Notes under the pieces: generated by a model
What the model saw: the letters and a program-made list of their open reading frames with translations, nothing else
Databases searched by the model: none
Told to the model about the DNA's origin: nothing
Shown: positions 52,749-64,000 of the stretch, piece after piece
Position numbering within the stretch: the stretch's first letter is position 1
How the letters are laid out: every line of letters begins with the position of its first letter
Made by a program: the position numbers and the translations under genes
Assembly: GCF_905171765.1 (NCBI RefSeq)
Contig: NC_053392.1
Location: 396,146,119-396,210,118, forward strand
Length of the DNA: 64,000 bases
Direction: 5' to 3'
Origin: Bufo bufo
Taxonomy: Eukaryota > Chordata > Amphibia > Anura > Bufonidae

Positions 52749-53250
52749 TAACATTACTTGTTGACCTGGGTAATGATGGAAGGAAGTAGGACTACAGTAT
52801 CACTTTGTAGTCTGTAATTAAGAAGCCACATAGGTCTGCATAGGAGCTGTATGGCAGAAGACTTGTAATCAAGACCATTTGTAATGTTGCTTAATTTCTT
52901 TATTTTAGATTCATTGGATACAAGAGTCGACAGTGTACAAATCCTTTAAAAAGATAATATTTTTAGTAGCCCCCTTATTTAGATGTCCCCTGATCACAGT
53001 CTGACTAATATAATACAAATAAAAGTTTTGAATTTTGTCCTTATATATATTTTAGTAAAGAAACATCCTCATTTACAGGGTTCTATCCAACTAACAGATT
53101 CCGTTTAAGCACTAAGCAGTTTGGAGCATGATCACACGTACTGGCCGAAACACTTCAGAAAGCTGCCCCATTGGCACATTGTAACAGTATGCAGAAACTA
53201 TGCATATTCCTGGAACTGCTTCTTTGGAAAACTGTCAATTTAGCTTTTTA

Positions 53251-53737
53251 GGGTACTTCCACACTGGCGTTTCTGGGTCCGCTTGTGAGATCAGTTTCAG
53301 GGCTCTCACAAAAGTCCCAAAACGGATCAGTTAAGCCCCAATACATTCTGAATGGATAAGGATCCGTTCAGAATGCATCAATTTGGCTGTGTTTGGTCTC
53401 CGTTGCGTTTTTTAGATAGTCACTAAAACGCAGCTTGCAGCGTTTTGGTGTCTGTCTGACTATGCGGAGCCAAACGGATCCGTCCGGACTTACAATGTAA
53501 GTCAATGGGGATGGATCCTTTTTTCAGTGGCACAATATGGTGCAATTGAAAACTGATTCGTCCCCCATTGACTTTCAACGTAAGTCAAGACGAATCCGTT
53601 TTAACTTAGACTTTTTTTTCTTATGAATAATGCAAACGGATCCGTTATTAATGGATACAAGCATTTGCATTATTCGTGCGGATCCATCTGTGCAGATAAA
53701 AGACGGATCCGCACAAAACGCGAGTGTGAAAGTAGCC
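53251..53737. mobile_element. Harbinger-type MITE, 487 bp
   Basis: Starts GGGTACTTCCACACTGGCG and ends CGCGAGTGTGAAAGTAGCC with TTA/TAA flanks. It contains GGATCCGT words in both orientations and TCAATGGGGATGGATCC, as in other members of this frog family. Confidence 0.75.
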
Positions 53738-53740
53738 TAA

Positions 53741-56367
53741 AATGCAACTTTGCACCTTAGAGCACTCATTCCCAACCTTCTTACCACTGGAGAGTCCTTG
53801 GAAAAACATTACAGAAAACCATCAACAAAAGTATGCCCACCTTTTAACATGAGAAAAGAACAACACAAAATAACAAAATGTAAAAAAATATATGCAGACA
53901 AATATGTTAATTAAAATTCTGATTAGACAAGAGGATGTGGCAGAGACTAATGGCAATCTTTTAGCCAGGCAGATTTCCGAAAGGGGATGACCCCTTATGT
54001 TGTCTTTATGCCCTAGTAAGACATATAGAAAGAGGTTATCAAAAGTTATACACATCAGTAAACTAAATTCAAAACCCACATAAAAAAATAAATCATGACA
54101 ACACATAAGCAACACATAAGCTGTTACATTAGATGTGTATCAGCTGATACTGCTGATTTTGGCAGGATCATCGACTATCCTCTAATGTATGTGTCTCCCC
54201 CTATTGCTTACATTGGGGGAGATAAGGATCGGGACGTTGGATTCAATTGCTCAACATTTTGTTAGCAGGAAGACAATCACTACGTATGCATGCTTGGCAT
54301 ATGTACGGAACAGCTATGTAATGTGTATGTCTCACTTCCTTCTAGGATTCGCGTCCCCACTTATCCCCTGGTTGAACTTGATGGACTTATGTCTTTTTTC
54401 AACCATATCAACTATGTAAGTCCAATATCACAATGGAGAATTACAAACTGTTGGATGATCAGTCATGAGAATGGTATCATGGGTATTCACTAGCCTAAAT
54501 ACGGCTATCCACACTCATTAGCTGTTGGCTAAATGATAGTTCAGCTGACGACCATATCTCCATACACATTCAGTTTGTCCGAGCCTGTATGTGTTCTCAA
54601 TAGAGAGAGATGAGAAAGCTGCTACCAGACACCTCTGGCAGTGACTTGTCTCCCAGGAAAATAAAAAGGATTGGCCAAAAATTTTAGGTTTGTTATGCCC
54701 CTTCCAGCACAGAGTCATATGGGAAGATGTTGTCGACAGTCCATATATTCCTAAAGGAATATATGTTATATATACTGTATACTCTATAATAGAATCACGT
54801 GGCCATTTTGGAGTCATTAATCAGTTTTTAAAATTTACATAAGCAAAACAAGGTGGCCAAGATATACAGACTTGATGCTGTATATTTTCTTTGTAGAACT
54901 TTTTGCCTTTGTTGTATTATTTATTTGGACAACACTATGGCTTTTTATCTGTCAGGACTAGACCTTATCAGTTCCAGGCAAACTCAGCAGGAGATGATTC
55001 TCTCAACACATTACAGGGGGTTACTTACCAAAGGGGAGATGTTGTGGTTTTAAAGTCTTCATTGTGGCTAGGTGATAGAGAGGTATGGGGGATGGGTTTT
55101 AAAAGTTTGGAGATAGCAAAAGGAAGTCATTTTACTTATGTTTCGTGTAGCTACAGAGAAGAGGAATTTTACTGTTCTGCTCTTGACTTCAGACTGAATC
55201 AACCAAGATGTGAAATGGCCTTATTCAAATAAGGTATGCCATTGAGAAGGACCAATAACTGAATACAGAAGGCAGCATTTTGCATAAACTAAATGTTTAA
55301 TTGCTATCTGCAAAGAATGCAATTGCTAGCAGTGACTTGCAGCTATTAAGATATTGAGATGTCTGGTTTGGACACAAAGATATCTTTCTACTGGAATGTA
55401 CAAAGTGTAGTATTGTACGAAGAACCTGAAACCCTCCAAGCTTACTGAGCAGAACTAAGTGGCTTCTTGGACCTTGTGTCCTGCCAGAGTGCAGAGAAAT
55501 TACATCACTTCAGGACTGTTGCACAGAAGTCACTGGTAAGATATCCCTGGTTTATGTACCTTCATAGATGCACTTGCATTCCAGGAGTAACTTATTGCTA
55601 CATTGGATAGAGATAAGAAATATGCATTTAATTACATAGTGACAACTTGCCTAATCATATTGGGACACACTGATGGAATTATTTTTTCTCTTACCCAAAA
55701 AATGTTGATGTTATGTACCTGGAAACGTTGCATTTGATGTAATGTTGCCTTTAGCAAACGCTTATGAACAGAATGTTCAGGAAAAGCTGAAATTCTGTAA
55801 GCCATGGTGTCAGACTAAGCAAAATAGAATTAATGTGCCTGAAAGTTCAACTTATTTACTGGATTTTACAGCCCTTTCTTTTAATTGGATTGCAGCAATT
55901 TTCATTTCTCTATATTTATCTTGGAATATCTTAAAAGGAGAAGAGCACTGGGTTTCCATGGGATAGGAGTTATGTGATCATTTCAAAATTCCCTACATAT
56001 TGAGTGAGGCAATGTAATGGCACAAATAGAACGATATAGTCTCACTGGAGAAGAGCAGAGATAAGAATTACAAGTTCAGTGAAAAGAGGTTTTACTTGGC
56101 ACATTTATTTCTCCAATAACTTCAGATTGAACGAGTATTTATCCTGCCAGTCAAAACTAATGGATCATAACTGTAGGAACCAGAAAGGATGTACAGAATA
56201 ATGTAACAAAAGCAGATTCTAGCATAACAGCAAAAACAGCATTAAATTTATGAAAAAGATTATCTTCTGCATATGAAACTGAAAGCCAGATAACGGCAAT
56301 TTAATAAAACTCTTTTAAGATCGCTCACTAAAAGTTAAATTATCCTCAATGTGTTTATGAGACTTCT
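53741..56367. other. No gene or recognised repeat
   Basis: Long unexplained stretch. Open frames at 53822-54115, 54518-54817 and 54903-55232 have no domain, signal peptide or splice context that I can support. Confidence 0.4.
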
Positions 56368-56371
56368 TTAA

Positions 56372-56750
56372 AGGGGTTGTCTCCCTTCTGCAAATGGCAT
56401 TTATCATGTAGAGAAAGTTAATACAAGACATTTACTAATGTATTGTTATTATCTCTATTGCTTCCTTTGCTGGCTTGATTCATTTTTCCATCACATTATA
56501 CACTGCTTGTATTTAGGGGTTATGACCGCCCTACAATCCAGCAGCAGTGGTCGTGCTTGCACACTACAGGAAAAACTGCCAACCTCTCTGGTGGCTGGGA
56601 TCATGGATGTGCTCATAAGCACACATGTCCAGTAAATCCTGTACCCTGGAAACAATTAATCATGCCAGCAAAGGAGGCAATATGGACAATGACAATACAT
56701 AAGTAAGCACCCTGTTTTCCCTTTGTATATATGATAAGTGCAATTTGCAC
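56372..56750. mobile_element. TTAA-type MITE holding an empty site
   Basis: TTAA at 56368-56371 and 56751-56754; ends AGGGGTTGTCTCCCTTCTGC and the rougher ATAAGTGCAATTTGCAC. It is related, in inverse orientation, to the MITE at 62653-63214 (shared CAGCAAAGGAGGCAATATGG and the CATGTAGAGAAAGTTAATAC / GTATTAA..CTACATG segment), and shows that element's uninterrupted TTAA at about 56415. Confidence 0.7.
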
Positions 56751-56815
56751 TTAAGGATGGAAGAAACTATAGAGAGTGGTAGGAGGTATGCAGCACCAAG
56801 CATAAAGTGACTTAA

Positions 56816-57289
56816 AGGGTTTGTCTCATCTCAGACATTAATGGTATATTGATAAGCTGTGCTATCAATGTCGGATAGGTTTGAGTCCCACCTCTGGGAC
56901 CCACTGCTTTTTCCAGAATGGGCCCTGAAGTGAATAGAGAGCAGTCGCACATGCACTGTCACCCTGCGTTCACCCTGCAGTAGTAGTTAAAAAAGTAGCA
57001 GAGTGTCAGCTCAGCTATTTCCAGCAGTCCCATAGCGGTGAATGGAGCAGTGGCAGTGCATATGCAGTGCACTCTCCATTCATTCCTGTGGCACTTCGGA
57101 AAACAGCGCTCGCTCCGTTATTTTTGGAGCTCTTATAGCAGTGAATGGAGAGCATACCGCGCATATGCAGCTACTCTCTGGGCCCAGTTCTGTAGATAGG
57201 AAGGTTATCAGAGGTGGAACCTGCATCTCTCTGGCATTTATGTAACATTCTAGCCATATGCCATCAGGGTCTGAGATAGGCCAACCCCT
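56816..57289. mobile_element. TTAA-type MITE
   Basis: TTAA (56812-56815) then AGGGTTTGTCTCATCTCAGA; the right end is GTCTGAGATAGGCCAACCCC followed by CTAA. The interior palindrome includes GTGAATGGAG and CTCCATTCAT words. Non-coding. Confidence 0.75.
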
Positions 57290-57964
57290 CTAAGGACAAC
57301 ATATTTTCATTTTACCTATTTTAGAAATAAAAACTTAAATTCTAGTTCTTTTATTATGACCCAAACTGCCATTCAAATCAGCAAAATGTGCTGCTATTTC
57401 TGACAAGTTATATTTGGAGAATAAGTCATATCCAACTACATACTGATCAGTTTAAAGGTTGTCTCATTCCAGGTATTTGAACTACTACAGGGAAAATGTG
57501 TATATTATTACACCCTAAGTGAAGATTATGTTCCCCTGGATTACTTAAGTCACTAAATTTCTTAATGAAATATCAAACAAGCAATAAACTATGTGCATCA
57601 ACCATTATTTAATTGCTATGGATAAAAATATTGGCAAGTGATTGCTGGCATGAAAATGTAAAAAATAGGATTATTATAACATACAATGCAACGATAGAAA
57701 TTTGTTCTTCCTTCTAATATGTGTGATCATAATTCTAGATCAAATCCAACAACAGCGCTCATCGTTGATTGCTTCATGTAAACTTTAATCCGACCGACTC
57801 TACTCACCCCATGAGCCCCTGGAGTAGACACTAATGTGATGCTGACACAAACTAACTGCTAATAAAAGAGTGGTGCCCATATGCATTAAATAAATAGTAG
57901 ACAAAATTGCCTTTTTTGAATGTTTTTGCGACTGGTCATGTATACCCAAACGCTGGTGAGAGAC

Positions 57965-58520
57965 ACTGGGGGACATTTACTAATCATGTTGCACCAGAAT
58001 TTGGGTGTAAAATGCACCTAAATTAATAGCGAACCGATTTGCGCCATATACTGTATGTCAACTGTTTTGAGTGGGTGAGGCTAGCAAATGCCTCATTTAT
58101 CAACTTATGTTTGGCTTAAAAGGCACAAAATGTAGACTAAGATTTAGCATGCCTCTGTGGTAGTTTAATATGTCAAACAGTGCATGGCAGATCAGATAGA
58201 TGTGACCCTTAATCAAAAAGTTTCAATTTTAGCGATTAAATTTCACATATCAGCCTTAAAGAAGTCACACATTTAAAACCAGTTGAGCACAGATGCATTG
58301 TCACAAATACAATTAAATGTCTCATTTTAACACTTCAGTGTAAAAAAAATGTTTGTTAATAAAATGACGAATTATAAGCCTACAATTACAAAAGACACAT
58401 TATAAAAATAGCATGCGCCTTTTGATAAATGAGGTGAAACAAATCACCACTTTTGATTCGTGATGTAAGGATTTTTCAGGCGCAGAATACGCCATTTTTG
58501 ATAGATAATGTATTTTGTCG
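57965..58520. repeat. Dispersed repeat candidate (ACATTTACTAAT type)
   Basis: Begins GGGGGACATTTACTAATCAT with TTGCACCAGAATTTGG and ends near TTTTGATAAATGAGG / CGCAGAATACGCC. I recall similar repeats in frogs, but the family and ends are not established. Confidence 0.3.
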
Positions 58521-59988
58521 CCGCGTCATCACTTATGTAATAGCATGCATGTGTATGGCAATGCTGGCAGGGACCATATGATTGTTCATTTGCTGGCACT
58601 TTAATTGTCGGACTAGAGCACTAATTGTCTTAAGATATGGCCTCAAGTCTGAAACGGCAAATACCATCTGTATGTTGAGCTGTTAGCTGTATGCCATCCA
58701 CTTTCTATTGGGTATGGTCATTGAAGGGGATAATACCCACAGGAAGTGAATTGACTGGCAGACTCCCCTTCTGTCCACTAGGTGTGATATTTAAGAAGCT
58801 CTTTTGTGATGGAGATTCATTCCTTAGAAGTGTGTGTGTTTACTATTCAGGATGCTAATGAAGTGGTATTATTCAATGAATCAGTGCTTATTGGTTCATT
58901 AAAAACGCAAACTACACAGCAAAAGGCTCTTTCCTGATTGTGTATACTCGTTAAAAAATATTAACCTTTTGAATACACGAGACAACCTTTGTCTGGGATG
59001 GGTGATTTTGGCCATTTCAGTGGACTGTCGTTAGTAAAAAATTTTTTGCAAATTATTGGTTGTGATGGCCAATGGAAAACTCTTGTCTGCCGAAAATTTA
59101 CTTATCCACAATTGAAAATTTTGGCCAAAACTGCATGCTTATGGTGAATTGAGCCAATCATTGCCATTGTTCTCAAAAACACTCCCTGGTTAGCCAGTTT
59201 AGTCTGGCATGCTGCAGGTGGTATAGTTCATATGAAAGATCCCATGGACGACGGACCGTCTGCTATGCAGGCAATCATTGTCTCGATTATGGCCAGCTTT
59301 AGTCCCACCACTGATCTCGGGAACCGTGCCAGCAGGGTGGCATATTGTTTACCTACCATGTCTCATATAAACACGCATACACACTTTTTATAAATATTAC
59401 TCAATTACTTCACGCAGCAACTTATTTCCAGCTCTGTAACAATCTTAGAAAACATGTTGTGGATCAAACTGTCCTCAGCCCTGAAATGTGTTTCATAATC
59501 TGACTAACTTTGGAGGGAAATATGGAAATATGGTACATTTATGTGGCAATGCATTAAAATAACCTGCCTGCTCAAGAGCTCCTTTGAAATAATGCACCAT
59601 ATTTACATCTCAAGACACGCTGAGTCCACAAAATAGCTCATCTATGTTTCTACTACTTCTGCCAAATGCTGCGAGATGACTTTATTTTCTTAGAGCCAAG
59701 TAGATTTCAGGCTTTAAAGAGATTTCAATTTCTTTCACTTATGAAAAATGGTCATTTGGTCTTTTTTGTGAAAGTAAATGTTTCTGCTGCCCAGTTGGCA
59801 TTTTTTGCATTTTGTTAGGAATGGATAAAAACGCAGGAGTAGTAGTAATAGCAGGAAATGTAATAGGAATAGGGCTGCAAAGCATTCAGTTATGTCCTCT
59901 ACTTAGGCTCTAATCTGGCTTTTGGCTAAAACCTGCAAAGTATAAACCTATAATAACCCATTTATATGTAATTCAACAAACTTCTAGG
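58521..59988. other. No gene or recognised repeat
   Basis: Non-coding; nothing supported. Confidence 0.4.
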
Positions 59989-60330
59989 AACATGAGGGTC
60001 ATTTATTAAGACCGGCGTTTTAGACACCCATCTTAATAATCCCTATATCTGGCGGTGGGTCGCCGAGGTTATATAGAGGCATTAGCCTCTACATAACTTT
60101 GGTGCATCTAGCGCCAGTCTAAATGTAAGCCGGCTTCCTAGCTGTCTTACATTTAGACAATTTTCTGCTCCTAAAACGTAGAAAGTGATGAATGAGACAG
60201 GCCTGCCGACACGTCCCCTTCCCCGCCAACGCCACACCCACTTTTTTAGACTTGGCGTGAGCGGGGAAAAGTCGAAGATTGCAGTGCAACTAACCTTTCT
60301 AAAAATCATCTAAAATCATGCAGTTTTCTC
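59989..60330. repeat. Dispersed repeat candidate (CATTTATTAAGACCGGCG type)
   Basis: GGGTCATTTATTAAGACC then GGCGTTTTAGACACC at the left. The interior has inverse words (TATATAGAGGCATTAGCCTC; TCTAAATGTAAG and CTTACATTTAGA near 60120-60155). Class unknown. Confidence 0.35.
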
Positions 60331-60899
60331 ACTTACCACTAGGTCTAATAATATGCGGAGACTTCGTGTTCTGCACAGGTAACTTTTCAGTAGTCATCGC
60401 ATTATTATCACAGGCAGAATTACAATGACAGATATCACCTATGTATAGATAACATAGGATCCACCATTCACAATATGTGATTTCACAGCTTATCTACTCC
60501 CTCCTGACCTTTGCATGGTTCACACAGCATGCCTAGAAAAGTATCTTACAGAAGTCAGTGAGGTCCCCTGTAATTAATATGTAGATACTCTCAAAGAACA
60601 GGAAGCCTTGACATATTTTAGGTCTAGTGGGCAGTGTGAATATTGCATGATTTTAGGATTATTTTTTAAATATAGATAGGGACATGGAAAATGTAAAAAA
60701 AAAAAATTACCACACATTTTAAACAAATACATGTTTAACATAAAAACTTAATCTAGAAAATAGGTCATTTTCTGATAACACGAAATTCAATATAATTTTT
60801 TTTTTTTAATACAATTGAGATGTGTCCCCTGAAGGCCCAAATATTTTTTATCCAAAAAATTGTCATACTATAGATTTCACCTGGTTGTAGTAGGCTCAG

Positions 60900-61490
60900 T
60901 GGTCAGCATTGTTGCCTTGCAGCAATGGAGGTCTTATGTGTAACAAACTTACCTGTCTGGGCTCCAGCGTTGTGATCCTCAGCCTCAGCACTACCACGCT
61001 AGGAGAGATGCCCTGCTGAGCCACACCTCCTGGTGGCACTACAGCATCCTTTATAGCGGCAGTGTGCTGGGAGAGATTAGCCGTGGGCTGATTATCTCAG
61101 CTGCTCTGTTAGTGTGTCTAGTGTTCTCACTAATGGAGCGTCGAGTTAATGGACCTATCAAGTTCTGATGCAGGGACTTGGTGCTCTATTTGGATCCATT
61201 CCTGGCCATACATCATTGCCAGTGATAGTCTTTGATTCACTAGCTGTGTTCCTGGTTCTCGCTCTTGTGGTTATTTGGATTGCTCATGCTTCTGACCCCG
61301 GCTTGTCTTCTGACCACTCTCTGTCTCTCATTTGGTACTGTGAAGTCCGTCTGGTTCTGATCTCGGCTTGTCTTCTGACCACTCTCTGTCTCTCGTTTGG
61401 TACTGCATAGCCCGTCTGGTTCCGACCCATTTTCGTATGACTCTGGTATTTTGTTTGTCTGTCTTTGTTAGTTCGTCTGATTCAAATCAA
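60900..61490 (+). mobile_element. LTR fragment related to the solo LTR at 38521
   Basis: Shares the degenerate unit GACCCCGGCTTGTCTTCTGA / TTTGGTACTGCATAGCCCG with the second half of that LTR. Here the unit is an exact-length 65-bp tandem duplication: TCTGACCCCGG at 61291, TCTGATCTCGG at 61356, TCCGACCC at 61421. TGTAACAAAC at about 60939 could be the LTR start. No CA end with a target duplication was found. Confidence 0.5.
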
Positions 61491-61529
61491 CCTTTTCCCC
61501 CAAATAAAAATTGATAAACAATCAAAAAT

Positions 61530-61850
61530 CAAAAAACATCATGGGCATCATTGCCAGTGAAAATGCCTGTACTATTAAAATATAAATAAAAAAAATTCTC
61601 ATACGGTAAATGGCGTAACGAAAAAAAAAAAAAAAAAAGACCGATTTGCAGTTTTTTTATCACTTTGATTTTCCAAAATAATTGAATAAAAAGTGGTCAA
61701 AAAGTCAAACACACCCTAGAATGGTATTAGCAAAAACTACAGATCATCCTGAAATGAGCCGTAAACATCTCCGTAGCCTTAACTATAAAAAAAAGCTATG
61801 GGGGTCAGAATACAGCGATGACAACAGCTGATCGGAAGGGTGTCTGACCT
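61530..61850. repeat. Dispersed repeat candidate with poly-A
   Basis: AATAAAAAGTGGTCAAAAAG then TCAAACACACCCTAGAATGG is sequence I associate with an abundant frog repeat. It includes a run of about 19 A at 61621-61639. No coding capacity. Confidence 0.4.
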
Positions 61851-61851
61851 C

Positions 61852-62219
61852 AAACGGGTTGTCCAGGATTTCACAAGTGATGATCTATCCTCAGGACACC
61901 CCAAAATCCCAATGATCAGTTGTGGTACAGTAGCTCTGGTACCAGAACTACACCGCTCCATCCAGTGTGTTGTGGATTTAGCTGGTTACTGCAGTGCTGC
62001 TCCAATTCATTACAGTGGGAGCAGTGCTCCAGTGACCAGCTCCATCCACTACACAATGGACAGTGCTGTGTAGTTCCGATCCTGACGTCTGGGACTAGGG
62101 CTACTACAAAACAGCTACTAAGTGAGGGTGCATGGTGTCAGACCCCTTCCCGTCAGATAGTGAGGGAGTATCCTGAGGACAGGCCTTCACTTTAAAAATC
62201 CTGAAAAAACCCTTTTAGC
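61852..62219. mobile_element. TTAA-type MITE with diverged ends
   Basis: AAACGGGTTGTCCAGGATTT at the left and AAATCCTGAAAAAACCC at the right are inverse copies. Inside, ATGATCTATCCTCAGGACA and TATCCTGAGGACAGG form a second inverse pair, as do GAATTGGAGCAGC-type words about the centre. The TTAA duplication is no longer clear. Confidence 0.65.
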
Positions 62220-62652
62220 ACTTAACGAGCAAAAGACATTCACATTTCTACATATTCCCAGTATAATATGGGTATGGCATTCCTTTGAAGAAGTAGGGGT
62301 GGTGGTGGATGTCACACTCTATGCACTCCTCGGTAGAATAATTATATGTTGATACAATGTACCCCATAGAAGCTAAAACTTTCTGCCACCCTCCATATAC
62401 ATTGGTCACCACAATGGCAGCAGGGCCTCGTCCAGTACAGATGGCATTTTGCTCCCAAGGTTTATAATTCCCTGTAATATACTTACTTATTGACATTCTA
62501 TCCTATTAAGGAGCATCTATCAGTAGGATCAACCCTACTAAGCTAGCCATAATGACTAGTAGGGTTAACCCTGCTAATTAAAAAACTTATGAGCAGGGTC
62601 GGCCATACCAGGCATTATGGCTGGGTTGTTGTTGCTGATAGATAACCTTTAA

Positions 62653-63214
62653 AGGGCTTGTTTCATTTTTTCATCACTGCTCGTTTCCATGGTTACGAGC
62701 ACCCTGCAATCCAGCAGTGGCCGTGCCTGCACACTATAGGAAAAAGCACTGGCCATCTCCCATAACCACTGGTTACGAGCAGTGTATAATGCGATGGAAA
62801 AATGAATCCAGCCAGCAAAGGAGGCAATATGGACAATCACAATACATTAGTAAGTGCCTTGTATTAAAGGGGTTATCCAACCCCAACAATGCCCCCTCAA
62901 TGCCTGGGCCCCTCACACAGATTGTACTTACCTCACTCCTCGGTACTGCTGCATCTCCCTGTCACGTGGATCAAAACATCCAGCTGGAGGGGCAGCCAAT
63001 AGCAGGCCACGACGGGGACAAGACTCCCTAGCGTCACCCGGGAGATGCAGCAGCGACCGTATGGGCAGCAGAAGTGGCGCGGGTGTCGGGGAGCTAGGCA
63101 AGTACAATCTGTGTGAGGCAAGTACAATCTGTGTGGGGGGGGCATGTTTGTGGTTGGATAACCCTTTAACTTGTCTACATGATAAATGCCATTTGCTGAA
63201 GAGAGAAAACTCCT
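62653..63214. mobile_element. TTAA-type MITE, host of a second MITE
   Basis: TTAA at 62649-62652 and 63215-63218; ends AGGGCTTGTTTCATTTTT and GAAGAGAGAAAACTCCT. Interrupted at 62868-63165. Related to 56372-56750, which lacks the interruption. Confidence 0.8.
62868..63165. mobile_element. TTAA-type MITE inserted in another MITE
   Basis: Starts AGGGGTTATCCAACC and ends GGTTGGATAACCCT with TTAA on both sides (62864-62867 and 63166-63169). The related copy at 56372 has a single TTAA at this point. The interior has CACAGATTGTACTTACCTC and its inverse GCAAGTACAATCTGTGTG, the latter partly duplicated. This demonstrates insertion at, and duplication of, TTAA. Confidence 0.88.
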
Positions 63215-63218
63215 TTAA

Positions 63219-63702
63219 TCGTCCTGCAGTACAATGGACTGTAATAAACAGGACAGTTCTAGAAGTCACTTAGGGATTCCTCAACTGTTACATGCACTGC
63301 TGGTAAGGGAATGGATGGTGTAAAATATTAAGATCTATAGCATTTGAATTGTTTACTAGTCCCTGGCAGCTAAAAAGGAAGAGACAGGATGAACACATTC
63401 CCCCTCACAAGACCGTCCTAGATTTTAATTTGAAAACCATAGGAGCCAAAACTCATAAGACTATAACCGTGTCACTGACAGCCCTGGTATAATGCCAGTC
63501 TGTCCGGGAATCTGGCAGACTCACAGCCTTGTGGTTACACAAGGTGCAATAAACTGTTTGCTCCACCCAATCTATTCTGAAGGACAAAAATGCTTTGAAG
63601 TTCTTCCCAACTTTCTAAAGATGTTGAAGTTGTCACGTGATTTAGTTTTGTAGGAACCCATTTGCTTAGCTCTGATGTACATAGCATGTAAATGTGTACA
63701 TG
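63219..63702. other. No gene or recognised repeat
   Basis: Non-coding; nothing supported. Confidence 0.4.
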
Positions 63703-63706
63703 TTAA

Positions 63707-63802
63707 AGGGGTCGTTCTGCACTTGAATAGGGGCCAAATTGTAGTTTTAATCTCTTTATTAATGACTATTTTAATGTCAGTTTTTGCTGAAAATGCAGAA
63801 CT
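63707..63802. mobile_element. Very short TTAA-type MITE
   Basis: TTAA (63703-63706) then AGGGGTCGTTCTGCAC; the right end is AAAATGCAGAACTTTAA (TTAA 63803-63806). About 96 bp. Confidence 0.5.
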
Positions 63803-63806
63803 TTAA

Positions 63807-64000
63807 AGGGGTTGTCCGAGTTATGAAAAAAATATAATATAGCACTGAAAATCTGATGGGCAGCAATATAAAACTAAGCTAAGCAAGTTTTATGCAAAAA
63901 AAAATATATATATTTCCTCATTTCCCTGGTTCTTTTCTGGCCCTTTGTTTACATGCAATAAAAACAACCTCTGCCCCTCCCCCTGCTCTGCTAAGGGAGT
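63807..64000. mobile_element. TTAA-type MITE running off the window
   Basis: TTAA at 63803-63806 then AGGGGTTGTCCGAGTTATG, the start of a family common in frogs. It shares its TTAA with the preceding short MITE. The right end is beyond base 64000. Confidence 0.6.

Noticed and set aside
54853..55232. Two overlapping ORFs that might be a small exon-like gene
   Set aside because: No domain, no splice sites I can defend, and composition similar to surrounding non-coding DNA.
1..64000. tRNA, rRNA or host protein-coding exons
   Set aside because: No cloverleaf with A/B boxes, rRNA-like stretch or conserved host protein segment was recognised on either strand; short exons could still be missed by eye.

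Overview
This window looks like a non-coding, transposon-dense stretch of an anuran (frog or toad) chromosome. I infer this from the mix of mobile elements: a DIRS tyrosine-recombinase retrotransposon, Tx1/L1-like LINEs, hAT, Tc1 and Harbinger-like elements, Penelope-like foldback retroposons, and many miniature elements whose ends resemble families I know from frogs (AAAGGGG at TTAA sites; GGCC..TTCACAC at TAA sites). I found no convincing exon of a host gene, no tRNA or rRNA gene and no CRISPR array. Every protein similarity I recognise belongs to a mobile element, and the window is probably intergenic or deep intron.

Layout. 1-6204: a palindromic TTAA-type MITE split by a near full-length DIRS element (68-5831, genes on the minus strand: Gag, RT/RNase H/methyltransferase, tyrosine recombinase). 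6205-7868: a minisatellite ending in a Helitron-like 3' terminus. 9161-14710: fragments, then two hAT-type elements sharing one 8-bp target duplication, a Penelope-like foldback retroposon with a hammerhead-ribozyme-like core (12290-13375), and a CTAT microsatellite. 14845-18045: a LINE with an almost intact RT. 19280-23466: a Harbinger-type MITE split by a second foldback retroposon, a large palindromic Harbinger-type MITE, and a Tc1 remnant. 24690-30812: small LINE pieces and foldbacks. 31009-37900: a four-level nest in which a GATA microsatellite holds a hAT-like foldback, which holds a degraded hAT transposon, which holds a solo LTR and a Harbinger-type MITE. 37990-39223: a minisatellite and a 703-bp solo LTR with a 5-bp target duplication. 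40577-43095: a MITE split by a second LINE of the same family. 47036-49154: a Tc1 element with IR/DR ends, a transposase broken by one stop codon, and a Harbinger-type MITE inside its left arm. 49155-64000: mostly MITEs and unexplained sequence, with one clear MITE-in-MITE insertion at 62653-63214.

How the parts relate. The window is best read as a stratigraphy. At several places a second copy in the window shows the empty target site (the other Tc1 arm for the Harbinger-type MITE; the related MITE at 56372 for the insertion at 62868), so target preference can be read directly. The least decayed elements are the DIRS (one stop in its recombinase), the Tc1 (one stop) and the LINE at 14845 (one frameshift). 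The most unusual items are the DIRS Gag frame, open for about 700 codons across the RT gene in a different frame; the two foldback retroposons of the same architecture with 13-15-bp target duplications; and the palindromic promoter candidates in the DIRS leader and the solo LTR.
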